Origin: an uncultured Hyphomicrobiales bacterium | GTDB taxonomy: Bacteria > Pseudomonadota > Alphaproteobacteria > Rhizobiales > Aestuariivirgaceae | Assembly: GCA_903930095.1 (NCBI GenBank) | Contig: CAIYXE010000391.1 | Location: forward strand, 1-10,812 | DNA length: 10,812 bases | Direction: 5' to 3' | In this document: in pieces, positions 1-6,513 of the stretch | Position numbering within the stretch: the first letter of the stretch is position 1 | Layout: each line of letters begins with the position of its first letter | Program-made: the position numbers and the translations under genes | The notes under the pieces: generated by a model | What the model was told of the DNA's origin: nothing | The model's input: only the letters and a program-made list of their open reading frames with translations | Database searches by the model: none

Positions 1-3
1 GGC

Positions 4-3000
4 TCAACCCGCCCTTTCGCGCATCTCGGCGACGACTTCGGGCGTGACCACACCGGTGACATCAAGGCCGGACAGCTCCTGGAACTGGCGAATCGCGGCG
101 ACGGTGCGGCTGCCGAGCTTGCCGTCAGGCGCGCCGACGTTAAAGCCGAGTTCGAGCAGCAGCTGCTGCGCCTCGGCCACAAGATCGACGCTCGGCGGTG
201 AGGGCAAGGCGGGCTCCGCCACGCCGGAGAGGAGCACCGTGGACTGGGGATCCTTCCACGCAGCGTCAAGGACTGCCACGGCATTGGCGTCGTCCTCACT
301 GGGTTCGGGCGTCCAGGCGGCGAGCCGCTGATCGATGCGGGACTGGGCCGCACGCCCCAGCCCCTGGGCCAGCGTTGCGGCACGCGCTGCGGCATCGCTG
401 TCGCCCTGGAGGGCGGCAAGGCGGTACCAGAAGACGGACTCAGCAACGTCCTTGCCGACGCCCTTGCCGCTTTCATAGAGGATGGCGAGATTGAACTGGC
501 TGTCGCGGAGGCCGCGGCTGGCGGCGGCCGAGAACAGCGAGAAGGCCTTTGCATAGTCGGCCGCACCGGCCTGGCTGCCGAGGCTGATCACGGCGGCATT
601 GTGCATGGACTTGACGTTGCCCTGGCGGGCGGCGCGCTCATACCAGGACAGGGCGAGCGCGAAATTCTGGGCGATGCCCTTGCCGCGCTCAAGCAGGGTG
701 GCGAGGCGGTACTGCGCCGGGGCAAGCCCGCTGGCTGCCGCCTGCCCGTACCAGAAGGCGGCCTTGGCGGGATCCGCTTGGGTGCCGATACCGTCGAGGT
801 AGCGGCTGGCGACGATGAACTGGGCGGCGGCATCGCCATTCACCGCAGCACTGCGCAGTGCCTCCGTTCCGGTCTCCGGCGGCGGCAGCATGGCGAGGGA
901 TGCGGTGCGGATGGAGTCCGGCGGCAGGTCGACCAGACCCAGCCGCTGGGGCGTTGCGCCCGCATCCGGTTGGGAGGGCTGCTCAATGGCGCTCGACGGA
1001 GACGGCGGCGGAGCGGACTTCCTGACCAGCATGTTGTAGGCGAAGGCCGAGACTGCGGCCAGCAGGAGGACACCGGCCAGGAGCAGACGCCGCCGGCGCG
1101 CAGAATTGCCGGTATCTTTTTGCGCCACAGGGCGCAACGAAACGCTGTCCTCCGGGGGAACATCCACCGATTTGCGGTCATAAATCCGGCCCAGCACGGA
1201 TGTGCGGCCCGGCGCCTTCTGTGGCTGCGCCGCGGGGCCGAATTCCGCCCGCAGGGCCGAGGGCCGCGAGGAGGCCGCCTGAGCGGCGCGGCGGGCGGCA
1301 GCGATGAAGTCGTCCCCGGTGGAAAGCGGCTCTGCCTCAACGGTGGCAGCGGCGGGCGGGGGCATGTAGGCGGGCGCACCCTGATGGACGGCGGGTTGCG
1401 GTTCAGACGCGTATGACGGCGCAGCGGCTGGCGCGGGTAACGGCCGGGGGGAGCCCGACTCGAGCTCTGCGATCTTCCCCACGATCTGCGACAGGGTCTC
1501 ATGCACGGCGGCGAGCGTTTCCTGGTTGCGGCGCTCAGCCCCCGCCGCACTCTCGCGCACGGCGCGAAGCCCCTCTTCCAGCGCCATGAGCTCCGGCGAG
1601 CGCTCGTTCGGCGTTCCTGACGCGAACATGCGCTCCACGGTGCGGCTGGCCGCTTCCTCCGCGGCCTGATTGGTGTGCTCCCTGCTCTGCTCAAGGCTTC
1701 CATAGAGCTGCTGGATCGCGTGCTCCATGGTCTCGATGTGGCGCAGCTGATCCTCGGTGCGGCCGACGCGTTCGCCCAGTGCGGTGATGGACTGCTCGAT
1801 GAGGGCCATGGCCTGCGGATCGGCCTGGTGGACCATGGCCTGCTCCACACGCTGGCCGATTTCGGTCATGCGGGCCTCGATGTCCATGACATGCGCCGCG
1901 CCGCCCGTTGCCGCCGCGACCTGGTCAAGCCTGTGGCCCAGCTCGTCCAGCCGCCGGTCCACATCGGCCAGGGGGTGATGTTCAGGCGCCTGGGAAACCC
2001 GGCTGGAGAGATGCTCCACGGCAAGGCGCAGCGCATGAAGATCGCGCTCGGTGGCGGAGCTTGCCCTGATTTCGTCCATGCGCCGGGACAATCCGCCGAT
2101 CTCGCCCTTCAGCTGGCCGATCTCGGGTGCGGCAGTGGCGGAGGCCGAGGCTGCTGCCTGGGCCTCCCTGAGGCTGGCGAGAACGCGGGTTTCGATTTCC
2201 CGCAATTCACTGCGCGCGACACCCGAAGCCGCAGTCTGGGCTTGCTTCACCACCTGGTCGGCGGAGGACTTGACGCTCTCGATGCGCTCGGCGATCTGGC
2301 CCAGCTCACGGCGGAGCTGGTCGGGCAGTGCGGACTGGAGGCTGCTTTCCGTGTGCTGCAGACGGTTCGAGAGCTCGGCCACGCGCGCCTCGAGCTGGGC
2401 GATCACCGGTGCTGTGCGCGGCTGGTCTTCCTCACCGGGGCGGCGGGTGGCCTGCTCCGCCAGCTCGCTCAGGCGGTCCTGCATGGCCTTGAGCGAATCG
2501 CGGGTGCGCCTCTCGCTGATCTCGATGTGCTCCACGACGTTGCGGATCGCCGATTCGAGAGCCGAATAGCCAGGCACGTCCTCCGGCCGGGCGAAAGCTT
2601 CCGCGCGCGGCTGCATGGCGACCTGCTGCCCCATGATCGAGAGCCGCTCGTTGACCGCGGTGAGCGCCTCGACCGTCTGGCGCTCGTTGTCGTCGATGCG
2701 TTCCAGCAGGCGGGCGAAGGCTTCCTCATCCTCCGCGCTGCGGCTGCGCTCCGGCTCAAACGGCCTGACTGGCGCGGACTGGCGTTCCTTCTGGGCGAGA
2801 TCGGCCAGTTGCCGGGCAATGTCCTGAAGCCTGAGGGCGCTGTCGTCCCGGCGGGCCGCGGCAGGCCTGCGCGGCGGATCGTCCCGGAGGACGCCCCCAA
2901 TGGATGGCGGGTCTGTGTCTTGCGGGGTGGCGGACAAGAAGCTTACCTCAGGATGGCTATCACGGGTGAGGACCGAATCAACGTTATTCCCGTTCTGGTC

Positions 3001-3120
3001 GAGAATAACGCCATTTAGCCATTCCCCCAAGGTCATTCGGGCGCGCCGGGCCGCGCTTTTGGCGGCGGCGCGGACTTCCGGGTCTATGCCCTTGACGCTC
3101 CATGGAACACCGGGTCTCAT
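4..3120 (-). CDS. podJ: PodJ-like polar localization protein (coiled coil, one TM, Sel1 repeats, peptidoglycan-binding domain)
   Basis: Residue numbers count from the ATG at 3120 (1038 aa). The N-terminus (about 5-40) carries the motif WSVKGIDPE...TLGEWLN. A long Ala/Gln/Glu-rich region with heptad-like spacing (about 85-575) looks like an extended coiled coil, followed by a Pro/Ala-rich linker. Four arginines (675-678) precede a single hydrophobic span (about 679-697), so the N-terminus should be cytoplasmic. The periplasmic part has four Sel1-type repeats of about 36 residues (about 757-916) and a C-terminal PG_binding_1 domain (about 980-1038, with the motif PDGKLGSRTVAAIRQFQ). This architecture and length match Caulobacter PodJ and its rhizobial homologues, which organise the cell pole, so a scaffold role is inferred from the family. 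A start 19 codons upstream at 3177 is possible, but its extra residues lack family character; GAGAGAA lies 9 nt before the ATG at 3120. Generic Sel1/peptidoglycan-binding scaffold is the fallback name. Confidence 0.82.
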   Translation of the reverse strand: MRPGVPWSVKGIDPEVRAAAKSAARRARMTLGEWLNGVILDQNGNNVDSVLTRDSHPEVSFLSATPQDTDPPSIGGVLRDDPPRRPAAARRDDSALRLQDIARQLADLAQKERQSAPVRPFEPERSRSAEDEEAFARLLERIDDNERQTVEALTAVNERLSIMGQQVAMQPRAEAFARPEDVPGYSALESAIRNVVEHIEISERRTRDSLKAMQDRLSELAEQATRRPGEEDQPRTAPVIAQLEARVAELSNRLQHTESSLQSALPDQLRRELGQIAERIESVKSSADQVVKQAQTAASGVARSELREIETRVLASLREAQAAASASATAAPEIGQLKGEIGGLSRRMDEIRASSATERDLHALRLAVEHLSSRVSQAPEHHPLADVDRRLDELGHRLDQVAAATGGAAHVMDIEARMTEIGQRVEQAMVHQADPQAMALIEQSITALGERVGRTEDQLRHIETMEHAIQQLYGSLEQSREHTNQAAEEAASRTVERMFASGTPNERSPELMALEEGLRAVRESAAGAERRNQETLAAVHETLSQIVGKIAELESGSPRPLPAPAAAPSYASEPQPAVHQGAPAYMPPPAAATVEAEPLSTGDDFIAAARRAAQAASSRPSALRAEFGPAAQPQKAPGRTSVLGRIYDRKSVDVPPEDSVSLRPVAQKDTGNSARRRRLLLAGVLLLAAVSAFAYNMLVRKSAPPPSPSSAIEQPSQPDAGATPQRLGLVDLPPDSIRTASLAMLPPPETGTEALRSAAVNGDAAAQFIVASRYLDGIGTQADPAKAAFWYGQAAASGLAPAQYRLATLLERGKGIAQNFALALSWYERAARQGNVKSMHNAAVISLGSQAGAADYAKAFSLFSAAASRGLRDSQFNLAILYESGKGVGKDVAESVFWYRLAALQGDSDAAARAATLAQGLGRAAQSRIDQRLAAWTPEPSEDDANAVAVLDAAWKDPQSTVLLSGVAEPALPSPPSVDLVAEAQQLLLELGFNVGAPDGKLGSRTVAAIRQFQELSGLDVTGVVTPEVVAEMRERAG

Positions 3121-3220
3121 GATGGTTTGTTCTCTCGACTTCAGCGCTCCGCCTGCCGGTTTCCACCAAATGGTCACGAAAAGAGCGCGGGAATTTCTTG
3201 TCCAAGCGTTAACCAGTTTG

Positions 3221-3236
3221 GTAAAGATTCAGTTAA
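3221..3236 (-). promoter_or_regulatory. Candidate CtrA-binding site with embedded GANTC
   Basis: On the minus strand the sequence reads TTAA, seven bases, then TTTAC. This differs at one of nine positions from the CtrA consensus TTAA-N7-TTAAC. The spacer contains GAATC (GATTC on the plus strand, 3226-3230), which is a GANTC site methylated by CcrM in alphaproteobacteria. The site lies about 100 bases upstream of the podJ-like start and on its coding strand. Regulation is inferred; only the sequence match is seen. Confidence 0.4.
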
Positions 3237-3258
3237 GCGCTTGATCCCTGACAGGATT

Positions 3259-3302
3259 CCCTTGCCCTGGAAGGCCTGTGGCAACCAGGATTGACGCAAG
3301 GG
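3259..3302. repeat. Interrupted inverted repeat in the divergent region
   Basis: The left arm CCCTTGCCCTGG (3259-3270) pairs with CCAGG (3285-3289) and, after a six-base bulge, with GCAAGGG (3296-3302). A 14-base loop lies between the arms. An alternative, shorter symmetry is TTGCC (3262-3266) with GGCAA (3280-3284). It could be an operator for the adjacent MerR protein or a leader hairpin; nothing here decides between them. Confidence 0.35.
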
Positions 3303-3365
3303 TATACACACCGGGCAGAATGAGCCTATACGTGCGGTTAACGGCAAGAACCGGCATTTCCGATT

Positions 3366-3369
3366 GGAG
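3366..3369 (+). promoter_or_regulatory. Ribosome binding site deciding the merR start
   Basis: GGAG lies nine bases before the ATG at 3379. It overlaps the alternative TTG start at 3364, which is therefore less likely to be used. Confidence 0.55.
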
Positions 3370-3378
3370 CGTGAGATC

Positions 3379-3816
3379 ATGACAGTGAGAGAAGACAAAG
3401 ACCCATCGAACCGCGACCGTACCTACTCGATCACCGAGCTTTGCCGCGAATTCGACGTGACCCCGCGGACGCTGCGGTTCTATGAACAGAAAGGCTTGCT
3501 GCACCCGGCGCGGCGCGGCTGGACGCGGCTGTTCAGCTATCGTGACAGGGCGCGGCTGCAACTCATCCTGCGGGGCAAGAAGGTCGGCTTCGCCCTTGAG
3601 GAAATCAAGGAAATGCTCGACCTCTACAACCTGCGCGACGGGCAGCTGACGCAACTGCGCATCGCCTCCACCAAGATGCGCGAACGGCTGGAAGCGCTGC
3701 GGAAGCAGAGGGTGGAACTCGAGGACGCCATCGCCGACCTCGAGCGCACGGTCGTCGTCGTCGACGGCATGCTGAAGGAGCGCGAGGCCGCCCAGCCCAA
3801 GGCGGCCAGCAGCTGA
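3379..3816 (+). CDS. MerR-family transcriptional regulator
   Basis: A 145-residue protein. The N-terminal winged helix-turn-helix spans about residues 15-85, with the family pattern YSITELCREFDVTPRTLRFYE and a wing containing RLFSYRDRARL. A dimerising coiled coil follows (about 88-134). The TPRTLRFYE form, with LILRGKKVGFALEEIKEML after the wing, resembles the LiuR-like alphaproteobacterial MerR proteins that control acyl-CoA and branched-chain amino acid catabolism more than the metal sensors. The only cysteine is C22 inside the DNA-binding domain, so the metal- or redox-sensing cysteines of CueR/SoxR types are absent. MerR regulators typically bind between spaced -35 and -10 elements. No catabolic operon adjoins it here, so its target is unknown. 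The gene is divergent from the podJ-like gene and is closed by its own terminator. The ATG at 3379 is preferred over a TTG five codons upstream because of the GGAG placement. Confidence 0.88.
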   Translation: MTVREDKDPSNRDRTYSITELCREFDVTPRTLRFYEQKGLLHPARRGWTRLFSYRDRARLQLILRGKKVGFALEEIKEMLDLYNLRDGQLTQLRIASTKMRERLEALRKQRVELEDAIADLERTVVVVDGMLKEREAAQPKAASS

Positions 3817-3846
3817 GCTTTCCCGAAAGCGGCTTGCGGATGTGGC

Positions 3847-3876
3847 GCATCCGGGTGAAAACCCGGATGCTTTTTT
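3847..3876 (+). terminator. Rho-independent terminator after merR
   Basis: A perfect 10-bp stem, GCATCCGGGT (3847-3856) with ACCCGGATGC (3861-3870), is closed by a GAAA tetraloop and followed by six T residues (3871-3876). It lies 30 bases after the merR stop and 18 bases before the nudC start, so nudC probably has little read-through from merR. A smaller hairpin (GCTTT/AAAGC, about 3817-3830) directly follows the merR stop codon. Confidence 0.92.
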
Positions 3877-3894
3877 CATGAGTGGACCCCTTCG

Positions 3895-4746
3895 ATGACG
3901 CTCGCCTATGTGATGAACAGGCTGGACCGCCGCGCCAATGACCGGCCGAATGCCGCCTGGCTGGCGGAACTCCGGCAGCGCAGCGATGCCAAGCTGGTCC
4001 GCATCGCGGGCGATGCCACCCTCCTCGACGGCGGCCGCCTCGCGACAGAACTGGGGCCGATGCCGGAGCTGACCGTCTTCCTCGGCCTCGATTCGGCGGG
4101 CGCGCCATGGTTCGCCTGCAAGGCGGAGCCGGCGGAGGGCTTCCGGGACCTGAGGAGCCTGGCTCTGGAGGAGGCGCTGCCGCCGGAGGAGCTGGGTCTG
4201 CTTGCGCAGGCGCGCTCGCTGATCCAGTGGCACGAGCGGCGGAACTTCTGCTCAAACTGCGCCGCGCGGCTGGAGATCGCAGATGCCGGATACCGCCGCC
4301 ATTGCCCATCCTGCGGGATGGACCATTTTCCGCGCACCGACCCCGTCGCCATCATGGTTGTGCGGCATGAGGGCAGCATCCTTCTCGGCCGGCAGAAGGC
4401 CTGGAAGCCGGGCATGTTTTCCGCACTCGCGGGCTTCGTCGAGCCGGGCGAGACGATCGAGGACGCAGCGCGGCGCGAAGTGTTCGAGGAGGCGGGCGTG
4501 CGGGTGGGCGCGGTGCGCTACGTGACGAGCCAGCCCTGGCCGTTTCTGTCAAACCTCATGATCGGCTTGATCGGCGAGGCCACCACCCGCGAGATCGTGC
4601 TCGACGAAAACGAACTCGAGGAGGCACGCTGGTTCAGTGCGAAGGAGGCGGGCATGATGATGGACCGCACGCACCCGGACGGGCTCTACGCGGCGAACCC
4701 CTATGCCATCGCCCATGAGCTGGTGCGGGTGGCGCTGGAGGGTTGA
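3895..4746 (+). CDS. nudC: NAD(+)/NADH pyrophosphatase NudC (Nudix hydrolase)
   Basis: A 283-residue cytoplasmic hydrolase that splits NADH or NAD+ into the mononucleotide and AMP. Family members also remove the NAD cap from RNA 5' ends. A zinc ribbon is visible as C119-x2-C122 and C137-x2-C140. The Nudix box GX5EX7REUXEEXGU fits exactly at residues 180-202 (GFVEPGETIEDAARREVFEEAGV). Downstream, residues 212-217 read SQPWPF, the signature that separates NADH pyrophosphatases from other Nudix enzymes. The next residue is L where the classical signature has P, a minor variation. The N-terminal third (about 1-110) is the divergent NudC-like domain. The ATG follows the merR terminator closely, and the upstream GAGTGGA is only a weak Shine-Dalgarno match. 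The gene converges on pheA with 47 bases between the stops. Confidence 0.95.
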   Translation: MTLAYVMNRLDRRANDRPNAAWLAELRQRSDAKLVRIAGDATLLDGGRLATELGPMPELTVFLGLDSAGAPWFACKAEPAEGFRDLRSLALEEALPPEELGLLAQARSLIQWHERRNFCSNCAARLEIADAGYRRHCPSCGMDHFPRTDPVAIMVVRHEGSILLGRQKAWKPGMFSALAGFVEPGETIEDAARREVFEEAGVRVGAVRYVTSQPWPFLSNLMIGLIGEATTREIVLDENELEEARWFSAKEAGMMMDRTHPDGLYAANPYAIAHELVRVALEG

Positions 4747-4754
4747 GGGCAATC

Positions 4755-4787
4755 CCTTCTCCCGCCGGCGGAGCCGATGGGAGAAGG
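4755..4787. terminator. Stem-loop between convergent nudC and pheA
   Basis: CCTTCTCCC (4755-4763) pairs perfectly with GGGAGAAGG (4779-4787). The loop contains a nested CGGC/GCCG stem (4766-4769 with 4773-4776). It fills most of the 47-base gap between two convergent genes, so a two-way terminator is plausible. However, no T-run follows on either strand, so an intrinsic mechanism is uncertain. A dispersed palindromic repeat is the other reading. Confidence 0.5.
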
Positions 4788-4793
4788 AGGAAA

Positions 4794-5654
4794 TCACGCC
4801 ATCTCCATGCGCTTGGCGATTTCCGCGCGGTGGGGCGAGGCCTTGTAAATGCCGAGAACACGCAGATAGCTGGTGAAGAACTCGAGCTCCTCCATGGCGA
4901 GGCGCACGTTGCGTTCGGAGGGGTGGCCTTCGATGTCCGCATAGAACTGGGTGGCTGAGAACTGACCCTCGATCTGGTAGGATTCGAGCTTGGTCATGTT
5001 GACGCCGTTCGTCGCGAAGCCGCCCATGGCCTTGTAGAGGGCGGCGGGAACGTTGCGCACCCGGAACACGAAGGTGGTGATGACGGGCTGGTCCTCGGGC
5101 TCGGCATCCTGTGGCGTGGCGGAGAGCACGACGAAGCGCGTGGTATTGTGGCTTTCGTCCTCGATGTTCTCCCGCATGATGTGGAGGCCGTAGATCTCGG
5201 CTGCAAGGCGCGAGGCGATGGCGGCGCGGGAGGGGTCGCGCAACTGAGAAAGCTCACGCGCAGCGCCGGCTGTGTCGGCCGCCACCACGGGCTTGAGGCC
5301 AAGCTCACGCATTACCCTGCGGCACTGGCCCAGCGCATGGACGTGGCTGTGCACCGTCCTGACGGCGGACGCATCGCTTCCCGGCACGATCATCAGCTGG
5401 TGGTGCACGGGGAGGAAGTGTTCCCCGATGATGTAGAGGTTGGAGCGCGGCAGCAGGTGGTGGATATCGGCCACGCGGCCCGCCACCGAATTGTCGATGG
5501 GGATCATGGCAAGCTGGGCTTCCCCGTCCGCCACCGCCTGAAAGGCGTCTTCGAAGGTGCCGCAGGGCATGGGCTCGCAGGTGGGATAGGCTTCGATGCA
5601 GGCGATATGCGAATTGGCACCGGGTTCGCCCTGGTAGGCGATCTTCAGGGGCAT
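4794..5654 (-). CDS. pheA: Prephenate dehydratase (monofunctional, with ACT domain)
   Basis: A 286-residue cytoplasmic enzyme converting prephenate to phenylpyruvate, the committed step to phenylalanine. The start MPLKIAYQGEPGANSH is typical of the catalytic prephenate dehydratase (PDT) domain (about 1-180). The catalytic motif T172-R173-F174 is present in HNTTRFVVL. An ACT regulatory domain covers about 193-270 and normally binds phenylalanine for feedback inhibition. Its two ligand motifs differ from the textbook forms: AALYKAM (204-210) stands where GAL(V) occurs, and ESY (224-226) stands where ESRP occurs. No chorismate mutase domain is fused, unlike the E. coli enzyme. The start codon overlaps the kdsB stop by one base, and GAGGAA lies seven bases before the ATG, so it is probably co-transcribed and translationally coupled with kdsB. 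Confidence 0.95.
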   Translation of the reverse strand: MPLKIAYQGEPGANSHIACIEAYPTCEPMPCGTFEDAFQAVADGEAQLAMIPIDNSVAGRVADIHHLLPRSNLYIIGEHFLPVHHQLMIVPGSDASAVRTVHSHVHALGQCRRVMRELGLKPVVAADTAGAARELSQLRDPSRAAIASRLAAEIYGLHIMRENIEDESHNTTRFVVLSATPQDAEPEDQPVITTFVFRVRNVPAALYKAMGGFATNGVNMTKLESYQIEGQFSATQFYADIEGHPSERNVRLAMEELEFFTSYLRVLGIYKASPHRAEIAKRMEMA

Positions 5655-6400
5655 CAGGATTTCCTCAGCATGCGGCGGGCGGTTTCGAGATCCTCAGGCG
5701 TATCGACGCCGAGCGGTACGGTGTCAACACGCACCACGACGATGCGCATGCCATTGTCGAGGGCGCGCATCTGCTCGAGCTTGCGCTCCGCCTCGCGCGC
5801 GCTGACGGGGAGTGCCACGAAGCGCTCCAGCACCGGGCGGCGGTAGGCATAGAGGCCGATGTGATGCCAGAAGGGCGGCTGGTGCTCCGGCCCGGCGTTG
5901 CGGACGAAGTCCCGCGCGAAGGCCACCTCGCGCTGCTCGCTCAAGGGAGAGATGGCCTTGACGATGTTGGGGTTGGCCACGTCCTCCGCATCGTCGATCA
6001 GCGCGGCGATGGTGGAGATGTCGGCGGCCTCGTTGAGGAGACCGGCAAGGCAGCGCCGGATCGACAGGGTGTCGATGGTCGGCAGGTCGCCCTGGAGATT
6101 GACCACATAGTCAAAGCGGCGCTGCGGATCACGCAGTGCCAGCGCCTCGGCGATCCGGTCTGAGCCTGAGGGCAGCGCCGGGTTCGTGACGATGGCGTCA
6201 CCCCCGCGGGAGCGGACGGCATCCGCGATCTCGACCTCGGCGGCGGCCACCAGCACCTGGCCGATATCAGCCTCCACCGCCCGCTTCCAGCAGTGGACAA
6301 TCATCGGCAGCCCGTGAATGTCAGCCAGGGGCTTGCCCGGAAGCCTGGTCGAGGCCATGCGGGCAGGGATCACAACGATGGTATTCTGTTTATCTATCAT
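5654..6400 (-). CDS. kdsB: 3-deoxy-manno-octulosonate cytidylyltransferase (CMP-Kdo synthetase)
   Basis: Transfers CMP from CTP to Kdo, activating the sugar for the LPS inner core, in the cytoplasm. From the ATG at 6400 the product is 248 residues, the same length as the E. coli enzyme. Visible motifs are the nucleotide-binding start IPARMASTRLPGKPL (11-25), NPALPSGSDR (73-82), NLQGDLP (101-107, keeping the metal-binding Asp of the QGD motif), HHIGLYAYR (179-187) and the C-terminal GVDTPEDLE (231-239). The frame stays open upstream to a TTG at 6433, but those 11 residues (MYHFAAPYRKP) add nothing seen in the family, so the ATG is preferred, although its Shine-Dalgarno sequence is poor. The gene leads a two-gene unit with pheA (one-base TGATG overlap) and is divergent from the cytochrome gene. 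Confidence 0.95.
   Translation of the reverse strand: MIDKQNTIVVIPARMASTRLPGKPLADIHGLPMIVHCWKRAVEADIGQVLVAAAEVEIADAVRSRGGDAIVTNPALPSGSDRIAEALALRDPQRRFDYVVNLQGDLPTIDTLSIRRCLAGLLNEAADISTIAALIDDAEDVANPNIVKAISPLSEQREVAFARDFVRNAGPEHQPPFWHHIGLYAYRRPVLERFVALPVSAREAERKLEQMRALDNGMRIVVVRVDTVPLGVDTPEDLETARRMLRKS
5661..5666 (-). promoter_or_regulatory. Ribosome binding site of pheA inside kdsB
   Basis: GAGGAA on the minus strand lies within the last codons of kdsB, six to seven bases before the pheA ATG. It supports the overlapping start and coupling of the two genes. Confidence 0.6.
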
Positions 6401-6513
6401 GGGTTTACGGTAAGGCGCGGCAAAATGATACAATCACCCTTATACTATTGCGGCGGCCTCGAGAAAGCACTAGTTTCCGCGCCCGAATGACGGCTCAAGG
6501 GGTCTGATCCTCC
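6401..6513. promoter_or_regulatory. Divergent promoter region, kdsB / cytochrome c
   Basis: This 113-base gap must hold promoters for both directions. A weak plus-strand pair is TTGCGG (6448-6453), 17 bases, TAGTTT (6471-6476), only three of six matches in each box. An AT-rich patch, TATACTATTG (6441-6450), could serve as a -10 region on the minus strand (TATAAG); that would put the kdsB transcript start near 6430 and favour the ATG at 6400. None of these is strong. Confidence 0.3.

Larger units (their letters stand above)
3121..3378. promoter_or_regulatory. Divergent intergenic region, podJ-like gene / merR
   Basis: This 258-base gap separates the starts of two divergent genes and must hold both promoters. 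It is visibly richer in A and T than the coding DNA around it. I see a CtrA-like site overlapping a GANTC sequence (3221-3236), a GTTAAC palindrome (3208-3213), a second GANTC (GATTC at 3255-3259) and an interrupted inverted repeat (3259-3302). I cannot assign convincing -35/-10 pairs on either strand. An ORF can be read on the minus strand through part of the gap, but it has no recognisable family features. Confidence 0.5.

Noticed and set aside
840..1850. A 336-codon minus-strand frame inside the podJ-like gene
   Set aside because: It is an out-of-frame shadow, rich in Arg, Pro and Ser, within the correct coding frame that carries the Sel1 and membrane segments.
1675..3018. A 447-codon open frame on the plus strand opposite the podJ-like gene
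   Set aside because: It has no family motifs and lies antisense to a gene with clear domain structure. Long antisense frames are common in GC-rich coding DNA.
3121..3177. Start of the podJ-like protein at 3177 (19 extra residues)
   Set aside because: The extra residues do not look like the family N-terminus, while the ATG at 3120 begins right at the MRPGVPWSVKGID motif and has a GAGAGAA sequence nine bases upstream.
3302..3310. GTATACACA, a DnaA-box-like 9-mer (one mismatch from TTATNCACA)
   Set aside because: It is a single imperfect box with no cluster. By a rough uniform-base estimate, a one-mismatch hit in a 258-base region read on both strands is expected about one time in five.
3229..4233. 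A 334-codon minus-strand frame across merR and the start of nudC
   Set aside because: It reads through a strong terminator and two recognisable genes on the other strand, and its translation has no recognisable features.
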